Shown piece after piece: positions 1 to 12,342 of a stretch of DNA of 64,000 bases. Origin of the DNA: Paragonimus skrjabini miyazakii. Lineage: Eukaryota; Platyhelminthes; Trematoda; Plagiorchiida; Troglotrematidae. A program made the translations under genes and the position numbers. The notes under the pieces were generated by a model. The model was not told the origin of the DNA. It worked only from the letters and a program-made list of their open reading frames with translations, and did no database searches. Every line of letters starts with the position of its first letter. The stretch's first letter is position 1. The stretch is taken from contig JTDE01000273.1 of assembly GCA_014338405.1 (NCBI GenBank), positions 208,338 through 272,337 of the forward strand, given 5' to 3'.

Positions 1-50
1 AGTAATAACATTTCAATTGTGGTAGATGTTCAAATTGAAATGTTATTACT
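1..50. repeat. Perfect 18-bp hairpin made from an HHR-repeat tail
   Basis: Positions 1-18 and 33-50 are perfect reverse complements around a 14-nt loop. Positions 13-41 match the 3' tail of the hammerhead/tRNA repeat found elsewhere in the window (the stretch around GATGTTCAAATTGAAAT). The copy is cut by the window edge, so the full element may continue to the left. It is probably an end remnant of the inverted-dimer element seen whole at 57 kb. Confidence 0.6.
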
Positions 51-3000
51 GTATTATTTAACTGAAAACACAATCCGATTTACAGGATTTAGGCTCTTTA
101 ACCCGCGATCAGAAGGCCCATGTTGGTTTGGAACATAAAGGTATTTTACTGAGTTCTGGAAATGAACATAGAATAAAAACGCAAAACGCGTGCCAACTAT
201 AATTCTGTTTGGTTATTAAGGCCTTGTTAATCACTCAACAGAAGCCTCCGTCATGTGCTGAAAATGATTCAACAATTAAGTTACAGTTGTCTCAACCATC
301 CTAATCAGAGTTAAGGTGGTTTTAGGATGCCACAGGTAAGTGTTCATTCGTTTTTACCTAATCATTGATGTATTTTAAGTTTAAGTGTAACAAATCTGCG
401 AATTAAAAGAGTGTACGAAATAAATTCGTGTTCTTTCTCTCTAACTTAAATCATAATCCTACTTACATTTATCCTCGTTTTTGTTAAACAAAATGAATCG
501 GTTGACACTGCTTGTACTTGTACCTTGGTATGATACTTTGCCTGTCAGTACTGTGTTCCACTAAGATAAGAAAAAAACACGTACTACTTACCAATAAATA
601 AATATGACTTTACCAAAACGTGCAAGGTGAAGCCATGTCAAGTCAATTTGGCTAAAAATAACAAAACCTAACATTTTTGTGAACGGTCAGTGAAAACTCT
701 CATCTCAAAACATATGGCGGTTATTAGAAAAATTACCCATCGGCCAAGTAGATGAGTTGATACAGGTTACATTCATACCAAACGACAACCGTACTGTGCG
801 TTGAATGTAAAGGAGGAGTTTGCTGGGTTACTTGTGGAGTCTGCTGTAAGAAGGTATGGACCTTTCAGGTTCAAGCAACTGTAGGTGAAAGTTCGGCCAT
901 AGTTTAGAATACAATGTGTAACCAAGCGTGTAGACTTTGTTAACAAGCCTTTTGTTCCCGCGGTTAATTCTAGAACAGGTACTACATTGACGAATAGGCT
1001 TTTATGCATGATGTGACGTAAGTCCACTAAAAAATTGTCGCCGGTGTACTTATTGAAAGTGTACATTGACATACTGTTCGAAGTTAGCGCCTCAGTAAAT
1101 TTTAAACAAAATTTTGTAGATATTAAGTAAGAAACAGTCCATCAATTAATGTCGATCCTGTCTTTTTTATCGCGTTGTTTATAAGTGTTGTGATATGAAA
1201 TAGTTTTAAACAAGCTTGGAACCACGGAATTAATGTCTCTCAGAGGTCATACTATTCGTGAGATCTTCATCTATGAAAGTAGAATGTTACCCCAAATATT
1301 TCGGTTGAGCTGTGAGATAGACTATGAGGAATGAACAATACACTGTCAGGAGATGATGATGTTCAACTGGAAGGAACCCATCGTGACCGTCTTTATGGAA
1401 CTTGGGAAATAGACAATATTTCCATGACCTTACATCTAGCGGATTCCATCTAAAATACCAGTATTTTACGCATTGTTTGCAGCTTTTAAATTTTTCATCC
1501 CAAACCATTAGATGATGCTTATGAACTACGGAAGAATCGACCACCATTTTATGGTGTAAGCACGTTTTGCCTTGGCAAAATAATTCTGCCTAAAACCTAT
1601 ATGACGTTATTGAATCAAATTCTTCATACAGTGTTCACCAACTGAGTGAAATACGGTGATATAACGCATCTATAGAACACGGACATACGTGACCAAATGG
1701 TTCAGTTTTCATGTAGAAATTATTTCTGTTTATAAGCAACTAAATAGTTGTTATATAAATTTGCAACCACCATGAGTCGGTGGAAGAAAACGGGACATAA
1801 TTTTCCAGTAGGTCTTGTCTCCTGCGCTAGTAAGTTATTGACAATCGGCGCTTGCAGGTTTGACTCTTATGTACGGAATCTGACATTTCTTAAACTATCT
1901 CCGTAATTAATTGGCAAACGCTGCAGACTTTTTTCTGCTGACGGACGAAGAGCTTCTGCTTACATTGCTGTCTGAGGTTATACTTTCTTGAGTAGCGTTA
2001 ACGGTCAACGTTGAATGCCTTCTGGCTTCCGCGAACCTTGATAATTTGCCTACATCAAACGAAACATTACGGAGACATGAAATTTTTGGGTTTGGCTGGA
2101 TTCCAGGTGGCTGTCACGATAGCTTTAATTTGGGGTGCACAAACTTTGTCAACAGTCAGCAGTCGTATAGGTGCATAAGTCAAGTCCTCATCCCGAGTAA
2201 CCGACTTCTAGGTCGTCTAAGAAAAACTGTGATGGGGAAAACAACTTAATCCGACTTTCAGTGAAATATTGAAAAAATTCTCTGCGAAAAGTGGCCAAAC
2301 TTCAAAGCCAGTATATTAGAAAGGTTGAAAGAAATCAGCCGAACCGCCAAGACGAATTCTACGGATAGGGAATGGCGAGTAAAGCTCTGCAATGAGTAAC
2401 TAACCAAAATTTAGCGACCGATTGGAATGTGCGATGTGGATCCTTGATAATCATAATTTCTTCAAGAAATGTTATGGGGAGAAGTGCACTAGTACAGCAT
2501 TAAGAGTGAGTTGTTCAGCCTTAGTTTAGACATCGCCACAGTATCAGTGATGGCTCTTCGGTCTATTCACGGGCTGCCATCTAGTCAACCCGAACAAAAG
2601 AGTTGGTCGTTCTGGATCACATCGTCACTGTTTTAGTCTAAAAGACAAGCTGCAACCCAATTTGCTGGTAATATGACCTTAATAACTAAGGACGTTATCT
2701 TGATAATATTCATACCGGTCAATTTAACCCGACACGAGAGTTTACACCATTTTAAAGCAAACTTTCTCTTTCATGGCGCATCCTTGTCCAACATTATGAG
2801 ATATGATGTTCAATACTTCAATCACCAAGGCCCTGTATGAAAATCAAACGTTGAATATTACTGACCGTAGTGCATCTAGGCGATGGCTGTCGTAGGCAAG
2901 TCCGTGTACTGACAAGTGCAGCGAATGGAACGCGAGTGCCGTGCATTTTTACGCGTCACATCTGAACCAGGTAACGAATTCCAACATAAACCTGACCATC

Positions 3001-6000
3001 TGTTTTCTCCACAAGTGCTTTTGCAAATATGTCGTTTGTACAGGATGAGGGCTGAAGAATAGCCTGTCCCCGTATTGTCTAGCTACATACAAACCAAAAC
3101 TTCCGAATGTATTCTCCGATTCGGTTTATGATATAGTCAACTGTTGAGTTTACACTTATAAAGTATTGAGCCTATTTGGTCGCCACTATGTAGGCAGCTA
3201 AAATGTGCATGAAGAAACTAACCTCTCCAATAAACCAAAGAGTCTGCTTTCAGATGAAGATGATTTCTTCTTTGTCTGTTAAGTAAATAATCATATGATG
3301 AGTCATCTGATGGATTGTATCAATTTTACTTCCGTCTTGTTTATACAATCTCCAAATTGGTATTAGTAATAACTCGGACATAGTTCCGACCTTTGTCACC
3401 ACCCTCAACTACCTACAGCTCATGACTTCATTAACTATCACGAATTCAAGGCTGGTTCTTCTTGCTTCGAAAAGTTTCTTAGTTGAAAAAGAAACGCTCC
3501 CGTTAACATAATTACCGGTGGCTTACACATTTTTCTTAAATTAATTCCTCACTGTTGTCGAACTACTGATGAGAGTTTGCGCACAGTACTAAAAGAGCAG
3601 AAATATTTTCCAGCGAGTAAAACCTGTGTCTACTGACTTATGTTAAAATAAAATATACTACACATTTTTTGTATATATGGGCAAATAGGCTGAAATAAAT
3701 TGAGATGTTTTTATAACGCTAGTTCCAACTTGTTTTTACAAATATCAGGAAACCATACCCAGATACCAGGCTGTAATTCAGAATTTGCATCTGCACATAT
3801 AGAATCATGTGAAAATCATCATAATCACCTGAAAAGTTGTAATCTACCATTGAAAGCACATAAATGATGACCACCACTCGTTCACGAACTTTCGGATATA
3901 AGTCAGACACTAAAAGTGTTTCACAAGGTCGTCACCGTACATATTCAAACGTGGATACAGTTGCTTAGGCTGCAACCTACCTCCGGAAGCGGCATAGGCT
4001 GCTGAAACAGCCTATTACAGGCTCGTCGGAATTTGCTTGATTTGGTCAACTGAATCAAATCGGATCGGTGGATTGACAGTTTTGTGGCAGTTGACAACGA
4101 CTTAATTTATGGTCAGCCGACTACCATGCCACTGGTTAAACAGTGACGGGCCAATCGTTTGTTGCCACGAGGGCCATCAAAATAAAGCCGTGGCAGCATG
4201 CACAAGCAACTTTCTCTGCCTAAGATAATGCAAACCTTATTTCTGAAGCTGACAAAGATCAGTATGCAAACAAGCAAGCATTTACTACAGTTCCAGAAGA
4301 CTTTGAAACGGATTTCTGTAACGTGTTCGTTGTGGTCGCCACCATCGGCTGTAAAGTGGAAACACATTAACTGAGGAGAGTAGTGAGCACATCTTCCGGC
4401 AGCCTAACTCTCCGCCATGTTGTAAGTCAATGGACAGATGTTTAAACGACAACTCAAATAACTAAATCTAGATTGAAGATCCAGTCTCTTTGAAGGAAAT
4501 CTGGCCCCATCAAAATGAATGCCTATCACCTTGTTACCAACTTTTGGGAAAAACTGGCAACACAAATAAGTGTATTCCACATCTGATTAGCTTAGTTGGT
4601 AGCAATTTCACTCTTGTATCTTTATTGTTTATGCAGATGTGACTAAACAAGCTAACCCAAAGACGACAAGCCAGATAATCCAACGGACTAGTTCGTAGAC
4701 AGTACGTACAATGTAAAGTTGAAATAATAAACACAAGTAATGTTTTGTTATCCGAAGGCCGAGCGGATGACAGGCAGTTGATACGCTATTAATTCGTAAT
4801 AGGAGGTAAAGGCTGCATACTGATACTAGACTATGGAAATTTCATAACTCCAAGCATGTAAATTCAACTGATTAAATTAGGTCGACTTACTTGTCATCGA
4901 ATGCATGTCAAGGTCACTTGTATTCCAAGATGAAATTAAGCTATTCAATTCAGTTTGGAGCTTCACACGGAGGTTATTCAAGATAAGGTAAGCCAACAAA
5001 AAGTGAAGACAGAATTCAGCCTATAATACTTACACTATCTCAGCCGGAAAGACTGCAAATCATGCGACGGAAATGCTTTTATTTTGTTCGGGTCCCAGTC
5101 CTAAATGGCTGTTTCAGAAAACCGCTACAGATTGATTTGTCCTTCAAGTACACCTATGCTAGTTCGCAAATAGCTGCGTCCAAATGCTCAGTTTAATTCG
5201 CAACCAAAACTATGACTGACATTGTATTCACAACTTACCTGGAATATATTTTATCTTACAGAACATCCTGTTGGTAACCTGCTTTGTATGCAGCAAAATG
5301 TCATCCAGAAATTATTCGTTTGTTAGTGATAACCGCGAATTTAAAGTGAGAATACTAAATCACCTTAACACATATGATGGATAGCATCAGTAATCTTTCC
5401 CAACACCTTCTGGGACGATTCATTTGAGTGCTGGCCGAAAATCTATCGTTGACGTCTGAATTATTCTTGACTAATAACTGATAGATGAAGAGTTACAATG
5501 GAGGTACGGCTAACGAAAGTTCACTACTATGAGGCTTATAATTGACAGTATTTCGACTGACCAATCTGAAGATTTTCTGTAAAATGTTACACAGCATAAA
5601 AGTCAATAGTCAACTGCTGGGTCGTGACATAATTGAGCATTACTGATGGAAACTTACTATTGCTTAACCATAAGCACTAGATTCGAGGTTAGATCCTGTT
5701 AGAGCTCGCCACCATTACGTACCTTTGATACGATGGGTATCTTAACTCCGATCCCTGTTCTTAGGAAGCGGCCACATTGTTGACTGTACCACGAAACTCA
5801 CGATTAGCACAAACACTTCATCATATACAGACTCCCAGCCACATTCTTTCGTGGATATTTACCAACTTATACCTATCCACTCCCCTTTACTGTCAGGCAA
5901 ACTATATACTACTTAGCAGACTTGATGAATTTTATGCTTTCAGTTTGACCGAGAATTTCTAATTTTGGGATTATCGACTGCAATTACCAACAGATTTAGT

Positions 6001-9000
6001 GTTACATCAAATACAAAGTATGTGGATGTTCAATGCAAACAACTCGTTGAAAAGCATGCGCACTAGTCTTTTGGCTCAAGCATGCATGAATGGCTAATCT
6101 GTAAATGGAAACCACTAATTTTTTGGAAAATATAAATTCACTTAATCTCATCGATCTATCCGGATAGTTTTCCGTGCATAATTGGTTATTTAGATATCTT
6201 TACTATAGGAGCAGAAAATGGCGCCAGTAAGCTTCCTTATGCTTATTCATTAAAACACAATATACGCGGTCTCGTTTGTTCACTTAAACGTGAGATTCAT
6301 GGGTTTGTGCAACACGATTTAAGTATTACCTCAGCAAATTGCTAAGATGCATTTCTCATAATACCAACTATTCCTTACGCTATTTGACAGGTCTTGTGAG
6401 CGTATAAGAACCAGTCAGTAGATTTAAGAAACAGCGATACATCAGAAAAGTTCGATCAGACAATAGTTAGAGAATTTTTAGCAAAATACATAAAACTGCA
6501 CCCCCCGGTTAGTTACTGAACTTTTAAATATAATGGAGGTAGGCAATAAGAGGTGAGCTTATTTAATGAATATTTTCGTTGAAAGATACAACAATAAATT
6601 TCTCCCGTATGCAATTTTCAATTATAGAACTCGAAATGATCGGTTCTCAAGTAATACACGGCATCGTATTTGTTGCCTGTTACATACTGGGACTGATTTT
6701 AGTTCAAAACCCTCGAACTACCAAAGTTAGAAACAGGCGATCCAAGTATGAACACTTGGTCAGAGAAACATATTGATATTACTGGGCTTAGTAGACTAGT
6801 GCAGCTAACTAGTAAATAAGCGAACATTTTATCTTTCTTTTAAAAGATTGTACTCACATAATGTTGACGGTCTTCTGTGGGCTCATTTAACTTCATCTGA
6901 ATAGAATTAGATCATAGTGTAGTTATTTCAAAGTATCCGTTGAAGTTCTCAGGGTTTTGGAGCAATGGTTGGTCACTAGACTGATTGTAGTAAAATAATT
7001 GTTTGAAAGGTTATATGGAATAGTTGGTGGAAATCTGTGCAGAGATCCATGCGCTAAGTTTCTGCGAACGACTTCATCTAGTTAACGGTTTCCTTAGTTC
7101 AATCATCTTTCACGTTATGCACAAGTGCAATTGTTTCATATTCAGAAAATTTCTGAAAATAAACCACTTATCGTTCATTAATTACTAAGGTTTCAATGAT
7201 ATAATCGATACAAAATGTATAGCACTCCAAAAGCTACCGAAAAGTTCATAAATGTGAACGATCTTTAAAATACGATAATTTTAGTTTCCAAATCTGGGTT
7301 CAGTAGTTAACATCATTCTACCGCCGACCGCTTATCCGTTTGTTTATGAAGCAGATTGCATGTCTGGGCAGACAAGAACAGCTTACAAGTGCGCAAGCAT
7401 GTGCCTCATGCCAAATAAATAAATCACATGACTAGACTATGGTAATCGAGCGCTTCATAAGTGAAATCCTTTTAGACTCCCATGCTATGAAAGCGTATCT
7501 AACGAAGTCGGTAACGACCACAACTTGTTAAACGAACTACCGTAATTAAGCGCAACATGCTGTCAACCCAACTGGAAACCGTACACATGGGTAGCAAAAT
7601 TATATATTAAAATATCAGACTTAATTTTACTGATTCCCGTGCAGCCAGACAAGAGATGGCCTAATGTAACGCAAAACTATGATAAGTATTCAATCAAAAA
7701 CATATAACCCATTGAATTTATAGTTTATGTTGGTCATGAATCCAGAGTCAAAGATAATACTTCATAATGTTACACTGGCTGTTCAGACTTCTTGAATAGC
7801 TTCCCTGAAGTTGAAGCTCATCTATCTGAAATGGTGTGTTCTAGATAAATATCGGCTACATTCACAATATAGCTGATTTTCTTTCTTAATTTAGTAAACA
7901 GTATGCTTCGTGAATGTGTCTACGCTAACCATAATCTCGTCATTATGACCACATCTAGTCAAACAAAAGAAGAAAAGCTTTTCAGTGACAATTGAGTTTA
8001 GGAGACCGACAATTCAATAGGCAGAGCAAGTTGGATGAAGTTAATCCGTTGCTGATTAACACAGACAGAAAGTTTTGCGCGTTATCCCAAAACTATAGAA
8101 GACAATTGGAGGAATGTCCATCTTCGACTATGGTTAAGAACCTCAACATGTGGGCTGCGATGTTCAAACCTTGCTACTTTATAAAATTTCTGTGAGATTC
8201 TAAGTAGACACCTTAAAAGGGTCGGTTAAAAGGTAAAGTTTCACTCGAGAATGTCGTCTCCACGAGGGCAAAAATGGACTCTAATACATCAACAGGAATG
8301 ACTTTCAACTTTTATGCGTTAATTGGTTAGCGTCATTTTAATGAGTTAGTTAAAAACAGCCGGCTAGAACAAATTAATCGCTCACCAAAGTGATCGGGGA
8401 AGAATCTCACTTCCGGCTGTATTTACTACCTCGGAACTTTCCTAATTTCAGCAGGCCTGAAGTGTTAATAAGATGTACAGTCTTCTTTAAGAGAACTGGG
8501 TTTTGTGGGCTAACGTAAATATAGCTAATGTTAAAACGATTCGTTGCCTACAAAAATGAAGTTTGTCTTGTGTTGTATGATCGTCACGAGCTCAAATATA
8601 ATCATCTAATTCCATCGGTGACGAGCGCTAAAAATGATAGACTGGTTTAAAGTTGCAATTCTCCGAGTGAGAATCCGATAATGCATCGCCAGTTGGAGGT
8701 GTGAAAGAAAACAATTAGAGCATAAAGTTGCCATCAAAACAATCGGAAATATTCTTGGGTTGTATCGTATTTAATGTATATTCAAAATTGTAAGCTATTC
8801 ACAAGTATTCAAAGCTTAGAATCTGCGGCAAGTCGTGAGCTACATATTCGTCACTCGGACTGTCCACGGAGCACCCAGAATCAATCGAGTATTACAGCCT
8901 TCCATGCTCTCAGCCAAGGTGTACCAAATGCAGACGGCTCATACAATCAAGTCACCGGTTCACTTCTCAAATCGAGACAAGACAAAGACATCTAAGCAAA

Positions 9001-9138
9001 CCTACTTTTCCAATAAATCGTCTTTGGATTGATATAATTATATAAGAAGATGGTGAATTTAAATCGAGATGTTATTCGGAATTACTACGGCGAAGTTAGG
9101 TAAATGGTCACGCAGTTGGTGACGGCCTGATTGGTCCA
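51..9138. other. No recognisable gene
   Basis: AT-rich sequence with short chance reading frames on both strands and stops in every frame. I see no conserved protein motif, RNA gene or repeat family. Intron or intergenic DNA is the likely state. Confidence 0.5.
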
Positions 9139-9430
9139 TTACGTTAAGCCTGAGTATAAGTTTAACCACGTGGTCTGGCCATTGAAATGATGGATCTGGG
9201 GCCAGAGTAGACATAACGCCCGAACAAACCACTTTTGTTGGCACATTACTGAGTCAATTAGCCTGATTTCGATAGCTTCGGCGGCACACAGTGTAATCAA
9301 TCTGACAGATTTTGCTGGATTACTTGGCACTCGAGGGGCCACATAGAGGGCTTGATCAGTGTTCAGTTGATGCTCACTTTCAGTCAACTGAGTCAGGTTA
9401 GCACTGTTGATCGATAAAGTTTCATCGTCC
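9139..9430 (-). pseudogene. Penelope-like element, C-terminal end of the GIY-YIG region
   Basis: Read on the minus strand, this open segment resembles the C-terminal end of Penelope-like element proteins, which lies just after the GIY-YIG endonuclease core. The recognisable parts are a stretch like GHQVNxDQA (here SEHQLNTDQA), then AEAIEIRLID and a terminal QKWFVRALCLLWP block. No reverse transcriptase or intact GIY-YIG core is visible beside it, so it is a fragment. Its frame is still open over about 95 codons, so it is younger or better kept than the 45-47 kb relic, and it belongs to a different PLE lineage from that copy, whose end reads differently. It is a dead retroelement end, not a host gene. 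Confidence 0.7.
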
Positions 9431-10644
9431 TTATTCTTAGATCAAAATACTTACCATAGTTAAAGTCTATTGGGAGTGAATTGTGAGTCTAGCATTGTAT
9501 TGTAATCTGTCATTGCTTTTTGCCAGTTACTAAAATATCTCTCCGTGCAGTTATCATACGTTAACTTAAGGTGATTGAAATTAAAAACAAGTTTTAACAA
9601 AAACTGATCGACTCATAAAAGTAACGTGACTGTTCAGAACAGCAGTTCATGCTCATTTTCGAACGGTTTGATCAATAAATTCGTGATACGTTTTTGTATG
9701 CTAGAAAAATATACAGAACGGTTATCAAGACGATCTGGTGGTTCAAGTCTGCGGACTTCAATATATTGAACATGCTTTCACTAAAAGCTTAGTACTGAGT
9801 AGTGAGTAGATCTACCTGCAATATCCAGGTGAAAAATATATCATGTAGTTGTTATTCGCTTGAAACATGGATACTTAACATCAATCCTCGACAAAAACAA
9901 GGAAATAAGACAGTTAAGAGTATGGTTTATTGATTACAAGAAATGACTGATGGGTTAAAGTAACAACACTTGATCTTCTGCATGTTCCTACAGAGAAGGT
10001 ATATCTTTATTGCTGTTGGATTCATTTCTAAGTCGAGGCAAGTTAGGAATAAACAAACGCTAATATTCTGCTCCTGAAACACCCATTTGTTAAGCGCAGC
10101 GGTGAGCTTGTGCTGTTTTGTTTAGAGTACACTCGACTGCTCACAACTTTCTCACCTAATGTCACTCATAAACAATGCCTGTCCAGTTTTGAAATAGTTG
10201 ACAACTGCTATTGCGCTGTTTAGTTTGATCGGCCATGAATTATTTGACAAGCATACAGTGTATCAAATTTCACAGTGAATAAACAGTTGCTGGTGAGCTA
10301 TAGGGCAAACAGACGGACCATTTTAAAGTTGTAAGAAAAAAGCCATAAGAAATTGGTCAAAATCAAGGTAACAAGAAACGTCCCCCACGGTTCCGGATAA
10401 ACGATTGACCTGTGTTCTTTGACTGACTTTATATCTCTAAGTGAGTTTGGGAGGGAAATGATGTAAACCGCTTGAGATTAGTGGAGTTCGGAGGCCTCAA
10501 CAGCTATTCTAAGGAGAAATAGCCCCTGAACAATTAGACAAGAATCTACGCTACATACTGAAACAAACGGTTGCTACAACACCAATGAAAAGCTGATTCA
10601 GTCTTGACGCGTGTTCGGAGTTAGTTTTAACTCCAAGCTATTTA
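9431..10644. other. No recognisable gene
   Basis: I see no coding block, RNA gene or repeat. Short frames only. Confidence 0.5.
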
Positions 10645-10756
10645 GATTACTGATGAGTAATCAGGGATTTGGTCAATTTCAAGTTGAACATCACCCACAA
10701 TTGATCGCAACTGTCGCATTCTCATGGACTTTCTAGTCGGCCCATTTCGAAAAGAT

Positions 10757-10801
10757 ACACTAGACTCGAGTTTCGCTCTAATTAGAGCTCCTCAGTAGTG
10801 C
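10757..10801 (-). ncRNA. Type I hammerhead ribozyme, intact core
   Basis: On the minus strand the core is CUGAGGA, a 5-bp stem II (GCUCU/AGAGC) with loop AAUU, then GAAA. The sequence AC-UCGA-GU follows as a very short stem III, and GUC precedes the predicted cleavage site. Stem I pairs GCACUA with UAGUGU (one G-U pair). All catalytic-core positions visible to me are conserved. A two-base-pair stem III is typical of the small type I hammerheads of schistosome Sm-alpha repeats and of retrozymes. ACUCGAGU is self-complementary, so a dimer could form a longer stem III. Confidence 0.85.
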
Positions 10802-10819
10802 ATATCATCGCCACTGCCG

Positions 10820-10874
10820 GGACTTGGACCACGGCCACTCTGTCCATGAGGCAACCGTGTTTACCACTGCGCCA
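10820..10874 (-). promoter_or_regulatory. Internal Pol III promoter (box A and box B)
   Basis: On the minus strand box A is TGGCGCAGTGG, a full match to TRGCNNAGYGG. Box B is GGTCCAAGTCC, one base from GGTTCRANNCC. The boxes sit directly upstream of the ribozyme on the same strand. Confidence 0.75.
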
Positions 10875-11064
10875 TTGACCTCACGTTAGGCACGACCGAA
10901 TTATCATATGTGAACACTCAACCACTTTTGCTTGTGAGTAATGATCAGGTTGCCCGATCGTCTCAAAATGGAGACACAGTAACTGTCCTGTTAACTCCAA
11001 TCGATAGTCCCGCGGTTAAGACTTCGTAGACAGGTCGAAATCTCTGATCTCATTAAACCTGCTT

Positions 11065-12030
11065 GTTCACAATCAGTCAATAATTAAGTAGTCTTTCAAC
11101 TATTGCTGTTTTACTGTATGGTATAGTGGTCTGGCTAAAGACTAAAGCCTAAAGACAATACCCAACCCGAATCAGAACCGGATCCGCAAAATTAAACACG
11201 TGTGGCCACGTCTTATTTTACCGTTAGCGAACAGCAAGCAGACCGGTCGGAAACATTTAGGGTAGGTTACAGAGTTCCAGTCAGCCAGTAGACAGACAGG
11301 TAGCAGGTTCTGACATTTGTCAAATTGATTAAATTGCTATTATAAAATGTGCAACGGTTATAATTGATCGAGCATTATACTTTGTGGCTTTGGCGTGTTT
11401 AGGCTTCCAGTGGTGTTATTCCAGAGTGTTATTCGAAAACAGTTTTGTCTTCGTTGGAAACATTATTTTATAATCCAGACGTTAACCTGATCGATATATC
11501 TACTTAATCTTTCAGCTTTACGTCAGAATACTTTTTTGAAGATGTTCCCTACCTCTTAGGTAAAGTAAAAGAAAGGTTACCTAAAGATGTGTAACTTATC
11601 TTGTAAGTCAGTGGAAAGCTATAGGTCAGCTATGACTCACTTGTATACGAGCGACCATGAAGAAGTAGAACAGATATGACATCCAGATGACTTCGGGTCA
11701 CATAAAATTTACACTATATGTTTCATGGTTAGCAGCTACAACTGTGACACGGCCACGAGCGATATTCTTTGAATCGATAGTCGCTGACTGAATGGTATTC
11801 AAAACCGCATGCACCAACGACTATCACTCTGGTCTAGTGTTTGTAAGAAGACAAACTGGTATACAGACCAATCGTAGTGGTCGAACAAGATGGTTTAAAG
11901 TATCGAAATACGGTCATTTTTAGGTCAAAGTTGGATTACGAAGTCACGGTATTGTGCCAGTAAATTCTTTCATATCGGGGATCACAGATTGACTAATTCA
12001 GAACATTGTAACGACAGACAAGTCAAACAT
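11065..12030. other. Spacer between two HHR repeats, nothing recognised
   Basis: No coding block or repeat seen. The flanking HHR repeats share private ribozyme features, so this spacer may lie inside an old local duplication or be simple flanking DNA. Confidence 0.4.
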
Positions 12031-12144
12031 CACTGATGAGTAGTTGGGGATATGGTTTATTTCAAGCAGCCTGTTCATTACTCACAAGCGAAAGTGGTTG
12101 AATGTTCACATATGATAATTCGGTCGTGCAGAATGTGAGGTCAA

Positions 12145-12199
12145 TGGCGCAGTGGTAAACAAGGTTGCCTCATGAACAGAGTGGCCGTGGTTCAAGTCC
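12145..12199 (+). promoter_or_regulatory. Internal Pol III promoter (box A and box B)
   Basis: TGGCGCAGTGG matches box A and GGTTCAAGTCC matches box B exactly. They are 33 bp apart, within the normal range for tRNA-type promoters. Between them a TCAT stretch sits where a tRNA anticodon loop would be, hinting at a CAU (Met-like) ancestor. That ancestry is a weak inference. Confidence 0.8.
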
Positions 12200-12217
12200 C
12201 GACAGTGGCGATAATAT

Positions 12218-12262
12218 GCACTACTGAGGAGCTCTAATTGGAGCGAAACTCGAGTCTAGTGT
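12218..12262 (+). ncRNA. Type I hammerhead ribozyme, intact core
   Basis: Core CUGAGGA, stem II GCUCU/GGAGC with loop AAUU (its last pair becomes U-G), GAAA, stem III AC/GU with loop UCGA, and cleavage after GUC at 12256. Stem I is GCACUA/UAGUGU. The core looks competent. Confidence 0.85.
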
Positions 12263-12342
12263 ATCTTTTCGAAATGGGCCGACTGGTACGTCTATGAGAA
12301 TGTGACAGCTGCGATCAATTATGAGTTGTGGTCAATTTGAAA

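Larger units (their letters stand above)
10645..11064 (-). mobile_element. HHR/tRNA composite repeat: left arm plus centre, right arm missing
   Basis: Minus-strand copy of the hammerhead/tRNA repeat. Read on the minus strand it has a head beginning near 10965 (GAGACGATCGGGCAACC), Pol III box A (10861-10874), box B (10820-10830), a hammerhead (10757-10801) and a tail that ends in a 7-bp hairpin at 10645-10662. To the right, 10966-11064 is about 93% identical by eye to the centre of the 57-kb inverted dimer (57451-57552). It stops where the right arm would begin. This is therefore the left arm and centre of the composite element with the right arm absent. No target duplication was found. Confidence 0.8.
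12031..12342 (+). mobile_element. HHR/tRNA composite repeat: left tip joined to complete right arm
   Basis: Positions 12031-12066 are the inverted outer tip of the left arm (CACTGATGAGTAGT..., ending TTTCAAG). The sequence then jumps directly into a full plus-strand arm starting CAGCCTGTTCATTACTCAC. The arm has box A (12145-12158), box B (12189-12199), a hammerhead (12218-12262) and the tail to about 12342. Most of the left arm and all of the centre are missing, as expected from an internal deletion in the inverted dimer. It shares the ribozyme variants GAGGAGC and TAGTGTATC with the 10.6-kb copy, so the two are close relatives. Confidence 0.8.

Noticed and set aside
8774..9032. Two overlapping plus-strand frames with protein-like composition
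   Set aside because: No recognised motif or splice sites. A 20-bp near match to 25.1 kb is too short to define a repeat.
12031..12060. CTGATGAG in the outer tip of the HHR repeats, as a second ribozyme
   Set aside because: No GAAA and no stem II follow in any copy. It is part of a terminal hairpin instead.
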